A stretch of DNA of 20,538 bases. Source: Didymodactylos carnosus. Taxonomy: Eukaryota > Rotifera > Eurotatoria > Philodinida > Philodinidae. The DNA lies in assembly GCA_905250885.1 (NCBI GenBank), contig CAJNOQ010003351.1, forward strand, positions 1-20,538, given 5' to 3'. The number at the start of each line of letters is the position of its first letter. Position 1 is the first letter of the stretch. Below are positions 11,574 to 20,091 of the stretch, in pieces. Below the pieces are notes generated by a model. The model saw only the letters and a program-made list of their open reading frames with translations. It made no database searches and was not told the DNA's origin. The position numbers were made by a program, and so were the translations under genes.

Positions 11574-12385
11574 ATACTCTAATCCAAGGTTGAACCTCAC
11601 AAGGATTTCGTATAAGAACATATTTCTTTTGTTTTCTTCTTCTTGTATATAACAACAAAATACATAGATATTTTGTAAGATTTACCAAAAACAAATATTT
11701 CAGTTTAAAAAGAATATCCGTTGTCGAAAATTAATAAAAAAAAGTTTATTCGGTTCGATGAGTGCTAAAAAATAAATTTTCCTAAGAAAAGACTAACAGT
11801 ACTCGAAGGTTTTCGTCAAAAATATTGCCTAAATAAATACGAAAAATATTCTGTTGTATACTTTATCATTGTGGTTGACGAGTTAAACAAATAGCATAGA
11901 TACTAATTTTGTTTTTCTTCCATAGATGTGAGTCGTATATTCAGAGACAAACAATGCTTTTGAATTAATTTGTTTTTATTGTACGAGGAGTCGATAGAAA
12001 GATACTGTCATTAATTAAAAACATACAAAGTTAGATCAATCTTCGATGAAGAACCTTTTCTTAGATGATAAATTTCATTTTCGTTTAGTTTTGACTAAAA
12101 TGATTTTTGATTGCTATCATCCGACAGTAAGATTTTCTAAATTATGTTATGTTACCCCCTGGCCCAGAATCGCATTTATCATTTACGATACATCGGAATG
12201 GGTCGTCGGATGAATTAAATTGTTCACAAAATTTTCAAATCTTCAATCGCCATTTCTAAGTAAGATTATATATATTTGGTGAATCGAGTGTATCTGGGGT
12301 ACTTTTAAAATTGATGAGTGTGTTCAAAATGTTTTTATTGCAAATGGTGTTCTATCTGAATTGATAAACAGAACTGAGCATTTAA

Positions 12386-12621
12386 ATGAGATTAGAAAGT
12401 GAATTTTTAACGGTTAGAAGCCAGACAATTTGAGAGGCAAACGCGTGAAAAGAAAATGTTGCTTCGACCAGAAATCGAACCTAGGACCATCTGGTAACAG
12501 GCTAGAAGCGCTACCCGCTGACTATTAAACCACAATCTAGCATACACTCTCAGTTCGCATGAATGTCTATCAAATTATGTCTTACTTCTAGTTGTGTTGA
12601 AAACTCACTTTCTAATGTCAT
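12386..12621. repeat. Inverted-repeat element with a tRNA-like core
   Basis: The first 26 bases (12386-12411) match the reverse complement of the last 26 (12596-12621) at 23 positions. With small gaps the similarity goes inward about 55-60 nt on each side, through a shared TAGAAG, AGACA and ATTTGA series. The roughly 115 bp between the arms contain the tRNA-like sequence at 12461-12537, almost exactly centred. No coding capacity. It could be a fold-back/MITE element that captured a tRNA or SINE, or a locally duplicated inverted sequence. Confidence 0.6.
12461..12537 (-). repeat. tRNA-like sequence (decayed tRNA or SINE head)
   Basis: On the minus strand a B-box-like GGTTCGATTTC (about 12471-12481) and an A-box-like TGGTTTAATAGTCAGCGGG (about 12514-12532) are spaced as in tRNAs. 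The T-arm CTAGG-TTCGATT-TCTGG can pair with wobbles. The anticodon region CTGTTA resembles tRNA-Asn(GTT), but its stem is imperfect, and the acceptor and D stems do not pair well. I therefore read it as a tRNA pseudogene or the head of a tRNA-derived SINE, not a working tRNA. Confidence 0.5.
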
Positions 12622-12690
12622 CAAGTCTTGTTTCACAATTCATCTTCGTAAACCTTCAAATGGATTTTATTGACTTTTGTTAATGGCAGG

Positions 12691-12857
12691 AGTTTTACAA
12701 TTAAGTTTCTGTTTTATCATAAATTGTAGCTGATTTATTTCTTGTTTTATTTTAGTTTTATATTAATAAAATAAAATAAAATAAGAAATAAATCAGCTAC
12801 AATTTATGATAAAACAGAAACTTCTAATGGATTTTCTTTTATTTCAGTTGTAAACTG
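12691..12857. repeat. Long near-perfect palindrome
   Basis: The core 12703-12823 (121 bp) has arms of about 60 bp. About 45 outer bases of each arm are practically identical as reverse complements, with a slightly degenerate A/T-rich centre of TAAAA-type repeats. The pairing resumes outside the core: AGTTTTACAATT on the left (about 12691) corresponds to the reverse complement of CAGTTGTAAACTG on the right (12845-12857), with about 22 extra bases only in the right arm. This is a cruciform or hairpin-forming element with no coding capacity. Confidence 0.75.
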
Positions 12858-12915
12858 TTCGAAACGACGAATCATAAAATGCATCATTAAATAATATATA
12901 CACTATTATTTAAAG

Positions 12916-12937
12916 AAAAAACAAATAATTGTTTTTT
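12916..12937. repeat. Small perfect A/T hairpin
   Basis: AAAAAACAA and TTGTTTTTT form a perfect 9-bp stem around ATAA. With this base composition it may be chance, but it ends in a T run and lies among several other fold-back sequences. Confidence 0.45.
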
Positions 12938-13010
12938 CCTATAGATAAATATTAGATATACTCACGTACATATAGCGGAACCCGAAAATCACTGAAAGTG
13001 CCGTTTGGGG

Positions 13011-13310
13011 CTCTCGAGAAAATGCTTATAACTCCTGAATAAAACACGCTAGCGGGCTCGGTCTTACACAGATCGAAAGAGAACAATTTTCTCTATCGAA
13101 TGGTTATGTCAAAACCCCAAATCCAATGGTAAATGCCTTCAGAATATTGTTTTTAAAATGTTCATCAAGAATTCTCCTGGTTGGTCAATTTTGACCAATC
13201 AGATTTGACATTTCCATATAAAAAGTATGACTCTCTTTCGAATGCTCAAAACCGCAAGTCTCCAGCTGCTTTCGTTCTGGAGTTATTCAACTTACAACCG
13301 AGTGCACTGT
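13011..13310 (+). repeat. MITE-like repeat, copy B
   Basis: This shares in the same order the landmarks of the minus-strand reading of 2455-2796: CTCTCGAG (13011-13018), TATAACT, CTCTTTCGAA (about 13232-13241), CTGGAG and GTGCACTG at the right end. It also has internal inverted similarity: ATAACTCC...TCGAAAGAGA on the left (about 13024-13082) resembles the reverse complement of about 13233-13290. GC is a little higher than the surroundings. No open frame of note. The left terminal repeat seems eroded. Confidence 0.5.
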
Positions 13311-13487
13311 TGATTGAAATGGATAGTGGTAATTTTATTTAGTCTATGATCTTAAAGCTGACTTGGTGATGATAAAAGTTTAAAAGAAACTTTGTCGACA
13401 TCATACCGAATAAAAAAAGAAAAAAAGCATAAAACAAAAAACAAAAATATAACATATATGGCTTAATTAAGGAAAAGAGATACTTCT

Positions 13488-13680
13488 TCAAGAAAAAAGA
13501 TGTTTCGACAATGCACGCTTAAAAGCTCGATCGTTAAATGCGGGCCATAACCTCCCTCGGTAACTGATTCCATTTCTTTATCGTTCTTGGTAAGAACGAT
13601 GAGCTAGGATGAACGATGAGTCCATGTCCGGACTTGAATCATTGCTCACCTCTAGCCTACTTGGACGTGATTTAAGCTCA
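13488..13680 (-). pseudogene. Fossil 3' end of a non-LTR retrotransposon ORF2
   Basis: Minus-strand translation gives a segment like FLPRTIKKWNQLPREV, the signature near the C-terminus of many LINE-type reverse transcriptase proteins (an S-F-x-P-R-T-I-x-x-W-N-x-L-P pattern). After a 1-nt frame change near 13535 it continues with an F-x-x-R-A-F-K-R-A-L-x-x-H-L-type helix and a TGA stop at 13488-13490. Upstream of the motif (higher coordinates) the frame is broken. It lacks the CCHC knuckle of the longer LINE at 14881-17730 and lies in the opposite orientation, so it is a separate, older insertion, probably from another family. Confidence 0.65.
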
Positions 13681-13864
13681 GAAAAATATTTTCTGTCTTG
13701 GGAAAAATTAGACTTGCCCACCTCGATCGAATTATAATTACTTTTTCATAATAACGTGCAATAGAATAAGGTCTTATTTTACGCACCAAATGTAAGCATG
13801 CATGCGCCTCCTTACATGCTATATGTATATTGATAAAAATGTACATTATCTCTCTAAATGAAAG

Positions 13865-13868
13865 AAAA
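13865..13868 (-). terminator. RNA polymerase III terminator of tRNA-Cys
   Basis: On the minus strand, TTTT begins 5 nt after the tRNA 3' end, where a Pol III terminator is expected. Confidence 0.6.
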
Positions 13869-13873
13869 GAGAA

Positions 13874-13944
13874 GGAAGCACTCGAGTTTGAACCTAGGAT
13901 CTCTCGATCTGCAGTCGAATGCTCTACCACTGAGCTATACCTCC
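13874..13944 (-). tRNA. tRNA-Cys (anticodon GCA)
   Basis: A 71-nt cloverleaf on the minus strand. The acceptor stem GGAGGTA pairs with TGCTTCC with two G-U wobbles; the D-arm GCTC-AGTGGTA-GAGC is perfect; the anticodon arm TTCGA-CTGCAGA-TCGAG has a GCA anticodon (plus-strand TGC at 13910-13912); the T-loop is TTCAAAC. The sequence from position 6 to the anticodon stem is almost identical to standard eukaryotic tRNA-Cys. The T stem (CTAGG with TCGAG) has one A-G mismatch and a wobble, which suggests either a slightly degenerate copy or a tolerated variant. There is no intron. A TTTT terminator follows. It may be functional or a young pseudogene. Confidence 0.85.
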
Positions 13945-14380
13945 ACGGTTATGTTTAGTGAGATTCAAAGCGCCGAGGTAGTAAAAAAATTTTAGTCTAC
14001 CCTATCAAAAAAAATTTTTTATGAAAAAGCAGTTTAACTTTTAGAAAAAATTGTTAAAAAAGTTTCGCTCTCTCAATTCTGAGTGTCTCGGGCTAACTCT
14101 CTTAAAGAAGAAGTAATAACCATGGAACAACTGAAGGGTATCATCATCACGGTGAATAAGGAAACAGTAATCTTTCTGATCGGACATCAACTTAACAGAT
14201 GTTTGAGTTTTTTACTATTAATGAACCGTTTATGTATTTCGCTAAGCATGTTCATCATCAACACCAGAAGAGTGTTTAATAGTGTTACATTATTTTCCAT
14301 GAGTATTCAATGACAGAAAATAATATAACATTGCTGTCATAGTATTCGAAACAATTAGTAACATTAGTTATGGAAAAGCC
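13945..14380. other. Interval without a recognised gene
   Basis: AT-rich sequence between tRNA-Cys and the first 49-bp repeat. An open frame at 14083-14313 lacks family resemblance. The only structure seen is a short inverted repeat: TGTTACATTATTTTC (14283-14297) against GAAAATAATATAACA (14316-14330), 14 of 15 paired. Confidence 0.5.
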
Positions 14381-14429
14381 TATCAGCGCAGATCTTGGCT
14401 CTAAAGTGTAACTCGTCCATTCAAACGTG
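14381..14429 (+). repeat. 49-bp direct repeat, left copy
   Basis: It starts TATCAGCGCAG and ends TTCAAACGTG, and matches 18475-18523 at 48 of 49 positions in the same orientation. Similarity stops sharply on both sides. The two copies lie on either side of the LINE pseudogene, about 4.1 kb apart. Confidence 0.85.
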
Positions 14430-14692
14430 TGTCATAAGTCTTAGTTAAGTATAATTCAAAAGTAGTAACACAGTTCGCATCAACAATACTTGGTAGATTT
14501 TCCAGAATAAGTCATATTTTTCCACATCTGCTAATAGTCTACGGGATGTAACTATACTTGACATTTGGCATAAACACGTTGGAATACATTTACGTAAATC
14601 ATCTTTAAAATGACTCAATTTTAGTTCTATATACATACTTTCTACTGTATTTTCAATATAAAAAATTGTTCCATAGTGCAAACAACGTTAAT

Positions 14693-14740
14693 AATATACT
14701 GAACTGCTTCTAAACCTTAATAGAAGCAGTTTAGTATATT
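14693..14740. repeat. 20-bp stem hairpin
   Basis: Left arm 14693-14712 and right arm 14721-14740 are complementary at 19 of 20 positions, with the odd pair a G-T wobble, around an 8-nt loop. It lies about 140 bp before the first recognisable LINE coding sequence. It may be a MITE remnant. Fold-back RNA would be shorter than a typical pre-miRNA. Confidence 0.7.
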
Positions 14741-14880
14741 TTTTTGTTATTATATTTAAGTCATTGGAAGCCGTTTCCAACCCGCGGTAAACGACGATCA
14801 TATAAAGCAATAATGATGGTTGATTACCATGGTTATACATCAGTTATATTACTTGTTGAGATTTGTAATAATCACTAGAA

Positions 14881-17730
14881 GTAGCCAGGCGAAACGATTC
14901 TCAAACGGAAAGTTTATATGTGAGTGTTTTGCTTCCAAAACTGGGGAATACTCTTTTTGTTACATGTTATCGATCCGCTAATCGAGGATTTTCTTAAGGA
15001 CTTACAGAGGACGTTAGAAAAGTTGTCTAGTACTCACACTTATCAAGGAATAGTTTTAATCGGGGATTTTAACGGACACTGTTTAAAATGGTGTAATACT
15101 AAAAGAACAACGAAAGAAGGAGATCATCTCTTCACTTTTGCTCGGGATAACAGTCTTTATCAGTTAGTTAGAGAACCAACTCGAAGGCCAAATGCAACTG
15201 CACATCCGGATACTTGTTTGGTCCTGATTTTTACTGATTCTGTCCAATTAATTAGTAAGGCTCAAGTCTAGAACTTCCTATGCAATAGGTGCGATCATGG
15301 AACAGTAAAATTCACAATTAATTGTGATACAAATAAAAAATCATCATTCACACGTAAAATTCACAATTACAAGAATGCGGATTGGGATTACTATCGTTAT
15401 ATTCTTTTCAACATCCTAATATCAATTCAGTACAGTTTTTATTCTAAATATAACCTTGACGATCAGGTTAAATAACTTGAAAAATCGATTTTAAAAGCTG
15501 CTAATACTGCGATACCTCATAAAATAATAAGAGTTAGAAGTGGAGATCAGCCTTGGTTTTCAAATAAGTTGCGTACACTTTTAAGGAAAAGAAATCGAGC
15601 ATACCGCAAATATGTTAAGATTAAGTCTAATGTGAGTCACCATAACTATCTCTTATTAGTAGCTGAATTTGAACAATTTTGTAAAGAATCTAAATCAGAT
15701 TATATTGAGGACATCAACAATACTCAGAGTTCAAAAAAACAATGGTGGTTTTAATTAACTTCTAGTTAGGCAGAAAAAAATGTTCTTCTGTTCCATCTAT
15801 AAAAATTTAACTGGAAATTGGTTGAATGAAGATTGTAAAAAGGCAGATGTTTTAAATTCATACTTTGCGTGTGATAGTGTATGCTAAGTCGCTTTCTTCG
15901 ATTAATGTGTCTTCTGGTGAAATAGAAAATATTTTGCAGTGTCTCGATGTAAACAAGGCTAGTAGTCCTGGTGTAACTGCTAGACTGCTAAAAGAATCAG
16001 CGCTTATAACATCTGCTTATCTGACCCAGATAATTAACCAGTCTCTTAACACGGGAAGTTATCCAAAATCTTTTGTAAACGCGTTGTTTAAGGAGGGTGA
16101 TGCTTCAAATCCATCCAACTACAGGCTAATGATGCTTTTGCCAATTTTAAGCAAAGTGTTTGAGAGGGTAGTGCATACAAACTTATATCAGTATTTGCAT
16201 AAAAACAGTTTACTGTCTACCATGCAGTCCGGAATAATAAGAGGTGATTCAACTGTAAATCAACTGATAGATCTCGTTCATACTAGTCACCTATATAATA
16301 ATCAAAATTTAGTCACTCGTGCTGCTTTTTTGGACTCTCCAAAGCTTTCGATCGGGTATGGATTAGGGCACTGCTGTATAAGCTTGAGTGTAAAGAAATT
16401 AAGGGCTCGCTGCTTCAGTGGTTTCATAGTTACTTAACCAATAGGAAGATCATAACTGTGATTAATGGAAAAGAGTCTAGTGCGCTGCCGATAAATCGAG
16501 ATGTACCGCAAGGCTCCGTATTAGGCCCCTTACTTTTCTTAGTGTATATCGATGATATTGGACTCAGTTTAACGTCGACTGCGACACTTTTTGCTGATGA
16601 TACAGTGGTACATTATTCTCATAAGAACATAGATGCACTAACAGGTATATTAAATGAAGATCTAAAAAAGGTCTACGAATGGTCTATTGCTTGGCAGATA
16701 CCGCTGAACGAAAATAAATGCGAAAGCATGACTTTTAACCATAAACGAAACACATTTACGCCCGATCTTCTTGTTAGTCAAACAGTACTGAAAGAAGTTA
16801 CTGAGCACAAGCATCTGGGAGTGATTTTAACACAAAAATTAAACTGGAAAGCTCATGAAGGATACGTGCTGAGTAAATGTAATAAAATTTTAAATCTAAT
16901 GAAGAAGTTCAAAAAAATATTTAGCACTTCTACACTAAACCAGATGTACAAATCTTTTGTTTTCCCCATAGTAACTTACGGGTGTGCCGTCTACACAAAT
17001 AAACATAACATTCATGTATTCGATCAGCTAGTATCACGCTAGTTTAATTGTTTCTGGTGCACTCCATTTAAGTAATAAACCGAAAGTTATGGAAGTTCTT
17101 GGATGGGTGGAATTGCATGCGTCGTTCGAAGTGTTCAAATTAAAACTAATGCATAAGGTCGTTACCAGGCAAGCTCCATACTTTTTATATAAACATGTAA
17201 AATTCGCAGTAAATTGTTCTTATAGTACGAGATCAAATGAGTTCGATCTGATCCAACCGATCTATGGAAAAACTGAAACATTTCTGTTTTCCTTTTTTCC
17301 ACATACAATCAAGACATGGAATTTTCTCCCTTCACAGCTGAGAAAAACTATTACATGTAAAGTGTTTGCAAAGGATTTGTTACAACATTTTAAACTTGTT
17401 AAAACCATAGCGTCTATAAAGGGAGTAGACAGAAGGGCAGATATAGCTCTTAATCAGATGAGAGTGGACTTTTCGGTTTTGAACAATGATCTGCTTGAAC
17501 GACAACTAGTTCCTAACGAGGCATTTTGCGGGTGTGGCGAATCCGAGACGGTAAAACATTATTTCCTTTCTTGTCGTAGCTACCGTTTGGCATGAGCAAG
17601 TCTGTTTAAACAAATAAAACTACATGATTGGAACTGTGACATTGACCTAAATCTACTACTACTACGAAAGAATCTAGGTTTCACATTGTATAAAGATCTT
17701 TATAAGCTCATAATACAATATGTAACTTAG
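14881..17730 (+). pseudogene. 5'-truncated, decayed non-LTR (LINE) retrotransposon ORF2: endonuclease, reverse transcriptase, zinc knuckle
   Basis: Parts in order: the end of an AP-like endonuclease domain (a YRSAN segment, then IGDFNGH at about 15059-15079); a linker with PWFSNKLR; reverse transcriptase with LPILSKVFERVVH (about 16138), SKAFDRVW (motif A region, about 16338), PQGSVLGPLLF (about 16508) and FADDT (catalytic Asp pair, 16596-16601); the C-terminal LINE helix region (PHTIKTWNFLP); and a CCHC knuckle C-x-C-x7-H-x4-C (17527-17574). Breaks seen: frame changes near 14975, 15750-15790, 15865-15890, 16330 (in a T run) and 17030; TAG at 15269; TAA at 15473; TGA at 17593, after which the same frame stays open to TAG at 17728. 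The upstream part of the endonuclease and any ORF1 are missing, as expected for 5' truncation. It belongs to the Jockey/CR1-like group broadly; I cannot name the clade. It cannot encode working protein. Confidence 0.9.
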
Positions 17731-18474
17731 ACAGCCAGATTCCAACTGTATCATTCCACTAACATTCCTTCTATTCCATTTCTTATTCTTTTGTTGTTGT
17801 TGTTTTTTTCTACTTTTTCTTCTTATTATGTGTTTAATGTACGATCAGGGAAACACCATGGTAAACTACTCTTCGACTATGTAATGCATCGGCACTTCAG
17901 GAGAAGAGTTGTTAGGTATGTTCACCTCTGAATTCAAAATAACTTAAACCAAAGCAAAATTTAAATATTTAGTTAGTGTTTTGTGTTCATAGTGCTTTGA
18001 TGATACATGAACGATTCTCAAGTACATCACCTGAGGGCGTTAAACAAACAATAATATCATTCAAATTCATCAATTGTAGCCAGTTGAATGATATGTGTTG
18101 AAAACACATAATCATGCAATAATTTATTATGTAATAATTAAATATTTCAAGTAATTTTGCCTTATCATTAGAAAAAACTGAATTTCAGAATATTGTTATG
18201 TAGAGAATGACAACTGACATTGTGCATAACGCATAGATACCTACAATCTGTGTAATTCGGAAATTAATGATATCAAACTTTCAATTAGTTCTTGTGATTA
18301 AAAATGCATACTGCGTTTGAATTCTTATATAACAGATACATTCATTACACAGCAAGCAGACGTTTTTCGACAATTCTTGTTTTTCTTGACGCCAGACGTT
18401 TTATTGACTGTTTCTGAATAATTATTAGGACATCTGTTCATCACACTATTTCTTCAGAGACTGATAAAAAAACT
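17731..18474. other. Interval after the LINE, no gene seen
   Basis: The first 100 bases are pyrimidine-rich (17760-17830) and may include the LINE 3' UTR. No poly-A or simple-repeat tail is clear, so the 3' end of the element is not placed. The rest is AT-rich with no recognised feature. Confidence 0.45.
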
Positions 18475-18523
18475 TATCAGCGCAGACCTTGGCTCTAAAG
18501 TGTAACTCGTCCATTCAAACGTG
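18475..18523 (+). repeat. 49-bp direct repeat, right copy
   Basis: It matches 14381-14429 at 48 of 49 positions (C for T in the GACCTT block). The flanks differ from those of the left copy. It lies about 170 bp before the fold-back element. Confidence 0.85.
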
Positions 18524-18692
18524 ATGAACTAAGGTGAGGCTGGGTGGAATCTATGTCCCGAGTGTGTACGTTTACTACGCCGTTGCTCGCTCAAATTTTA
18601 GTGAATCACAGAATATAAAGATAGTTTCTTAAAACACTGTTTCTGCGCAAATATATTCTCCTTTACCCCAGACAAAATTTTTTGATAAAACC
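18524..18692. other. Short unannotated spacer
   Basis: A somewhat GC-richer spacer between the 49-bp repeat and the fold-back element. I see no gene or repeat in it. Confidence 0.4.
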
Positions 18693-19062
18693 GATAAGAT
18701 TCTTATCGGAATCTTACCAGCTGCTTATATAAGATTGTTTAAGACTTCCCACCGACAGTCGTAAGTGTCTTATAAGAATTTCATAAGAGGTTCGGAAGAA
18801 ATTCATAACAAGTATCAAAAATTCTTATGTTATTGTTATTTACCAAAAGGCAGCTTATGAGTTGGTTTTGCTGATTTCTGTTATGATTAAGTTACTTCTA
18901 TTGGCTGGAAAATTTCATAAGAATTTTTGATATTTCTTATGAATTTCTTACGAACCTCTTATGAAAATCTTATAAGATTCTTATAAGGCACCTACGACTG
19001 TCGATGGGAAATCATAAACAATCTCATATAAGAAACTGTAAGATTTCGATAAGAATCTTGTA
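18693..19062. repeat. 370-bp fold-back element with about 140-bp arms
   Basis: Left arm 18693-18829 aligns with the reverse complement of 18916-19062. Long blocks agree, for example AAGATTCTTATCG, GATTGTTTA, CGACAGTCGTA, TTCATAAGAGGTTCG and ATCAAAAATTCTTATG. About 11 extra bases sit in the right arm as a local duplication of a CTTATAAG-type motif. The loop is 18830-18915. The arms are built from recurrent CTTATAAG/GAATCTTA words. It has no coding capacity, so it is probably a fold-back or MITE-like element. Related GATTCTTATATAAGAATC sequence continues at about 19096-19114. Confidence 0.8.
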
Positions 19063-19420
19063 AGACACTGGTAAGAGACTTAGACGTTTCTGTTAAGATT
19101 CTTATATAAGAATCGATGTCTAGAGTAGCTAGTCCACGTTAGCTTGTCTGCCTATGTATATTCAGTATTATCCATGGGTTCGCATACGTCTGCAAGTGAG
19201 AGGGCGGAGGGGTGGGTGAATTTTCAGATTTCCAGCAAGTTCTCCCTGTACAAACTTATACTTCTTGTTCTTTCTCTTTCAGAGGAATTCAGGAGAGAAG
19301 TTACACAAAACTTATAGTAGAAAACAGCTTAGCTATCTGACCTTCTTCAAGTCTTCCAATATAGTTTTAAATTTGTCAGTTTGTATCACGAAACTACCTG
19401 TATAAGTATCGCAAAATGAT
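19063..19420. other. Interval between fold-back element and SINE
   Basis: It holds a short palindrome, GATTCTTATATAAGAATC, at about 19096-19114 and a G-rich patch near 19200-19218. Otherwise no gene, RNA or repeat is recognised. Confidence 0.45.
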
Positions 19421-19428
19421 TAATAGAA
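19421..19428 (+). repeat. Left target-site duplication of the SINE
   Basis: TAATAGAA lies directly before the SINE head and recurs directly after its A-rich tail at 19633-19640. Confidence 0.6.
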
Positions 19429-19632
19429 GAGCAGCCTGGCTCAGTGGGCTAGTGGGCAGACAACGTACTTCAAACATACGGAGTTCGAATCCGGGCAACG
19501 GCGGTCGCGTGGTAGTCTTGGACAAGCGATCTAATGCTTATTGTCTCGGTACCTTTGGGCTCAAATGTAATGGGGGAACCCGATTTCAGTGACCATTGGA
19601 CTGGAGAGATAAGAGTTAAAGTATAAAAAAAA
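19429..19632 (+). mobile_element. tRNA-derived SINE (about 204 bp)
   Basis: The tRNA-like head has an A box TGGCTCAGTGGG (19437-19448) and a B box GAGTTCGAATCC (19481-19492), the Pol III internal promoter spacing. The anticodon-like loop is TTCAAAC with a four-pair stem, so a Leu(CAA)-like origin is possible but uncertain. A tRNA-unrelated body of about 120 bp follows and ends in an A-rich tail (about 19625-19632). An 8-bp direct repeat, TAATAGAA, flanks both ends. SINEs have no protein and depend on a LINE for retrotransposition; I cannot show which LINE is the partner. Confidence 0.75.
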
Positions 19633-19640
19633 TAATAGAA
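19633..19640 (+). repeat. Right target-site duplication of the SINE
   Basis: TAATAGAA follows the A-rich tail and matches 19421-19428 exactly. Confidence 0.6.
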
Positions 19641-20091
19641 CAAATAGGAAGAAAACAGTCTGATTCTAGCATGCTCATTTCCTCTAAATATAAGTCTAAA
19701 TGACAACTGATACCTTTATTATACATATCTTTCTTCAGGAAACTGAAGCAGCAAGTAATATAGTTTTATTGGTTTTAAAGATCAAAAACTTGAACTATAT
19801 TATTCTCGTAATGAATATAATCCAGCGTTAGAATCGAGTCAGAGTTCTCCAGAGGATTGATGGATTTAGTCTTGACTCGAAAAAAAGAACGTTTTGTCTG
19901 ACAGCAAGGATAAAAGAGTTTGTCAACCTTTTGAAACTGTTAACTAGATTTCTCTTGAAAAGAAACGTCGAAATTACGCAATTTTCTTGGTTTAAATTAA
20001 TAAAAAAAGGATTTCCACTAACCTGACCCATTTCAGTATCTGCTATTAGGGCTGTCGGAGTTCCGTTATGCCACTAACTCAACTTTTTTTC
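19641..20091. other. Interval without a recognised gene
   Basis: AT-rich. The minus-strand open frame 19828-20031 shows no domain I recognise. No RNA gene or repeat seen. Confidence 0.45.

Larger units (their letters stand above)
8501..12385. other. Long AT-rich interval, no gene seen
   Basis: Nearly 3.9 kb with no recognisable exon, RNA gene or transposon domain. The open frames at 8704-8892, 9741-9926 and 10100-10375 translate to Phe/Leu/Ser-rich low-complexity peptides from T-runs. Simple repeats occur near 10990-11010 (GAA), 11228-11243 (TA) and 11536-11573 (TAA then CA). A 9-bp inverted repeat pairs TCATCCGAC (about 12117-12125) with GTCGGATGA (about 12205-12213). A longer 3' UTR or a distal enhancer could be present without visible signal. 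Confidence 0.55.

Noticed and set aside
13652..13930. Minus-strand open frame of 92 codons
   Set aside because: It overlaps the tRNA-Cys gene and the upstream part of the LINE fossil and has no domain.
17845..17932. Open reading stretch after the LINE that looked protein-like (basic and aromatic residues)
   Set aside because: It is short, ends in a stop, has no recognisable domain and lies beyond the LINE stop codon.
14381..18523. LTR retrotransposon with 49-bp terminal repeats
   Set aside because: The interior encodes a LINE-type endonuclease and reverse transcriptase with no gag, protease, integrase or primer-binding site, and the repeats are too short.
19470..19706. Minus-strand open frame of 78 codons
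   Set aside because: It lies almost wholly within the SINE and its tail, so it is a shadow of a non-coding element.
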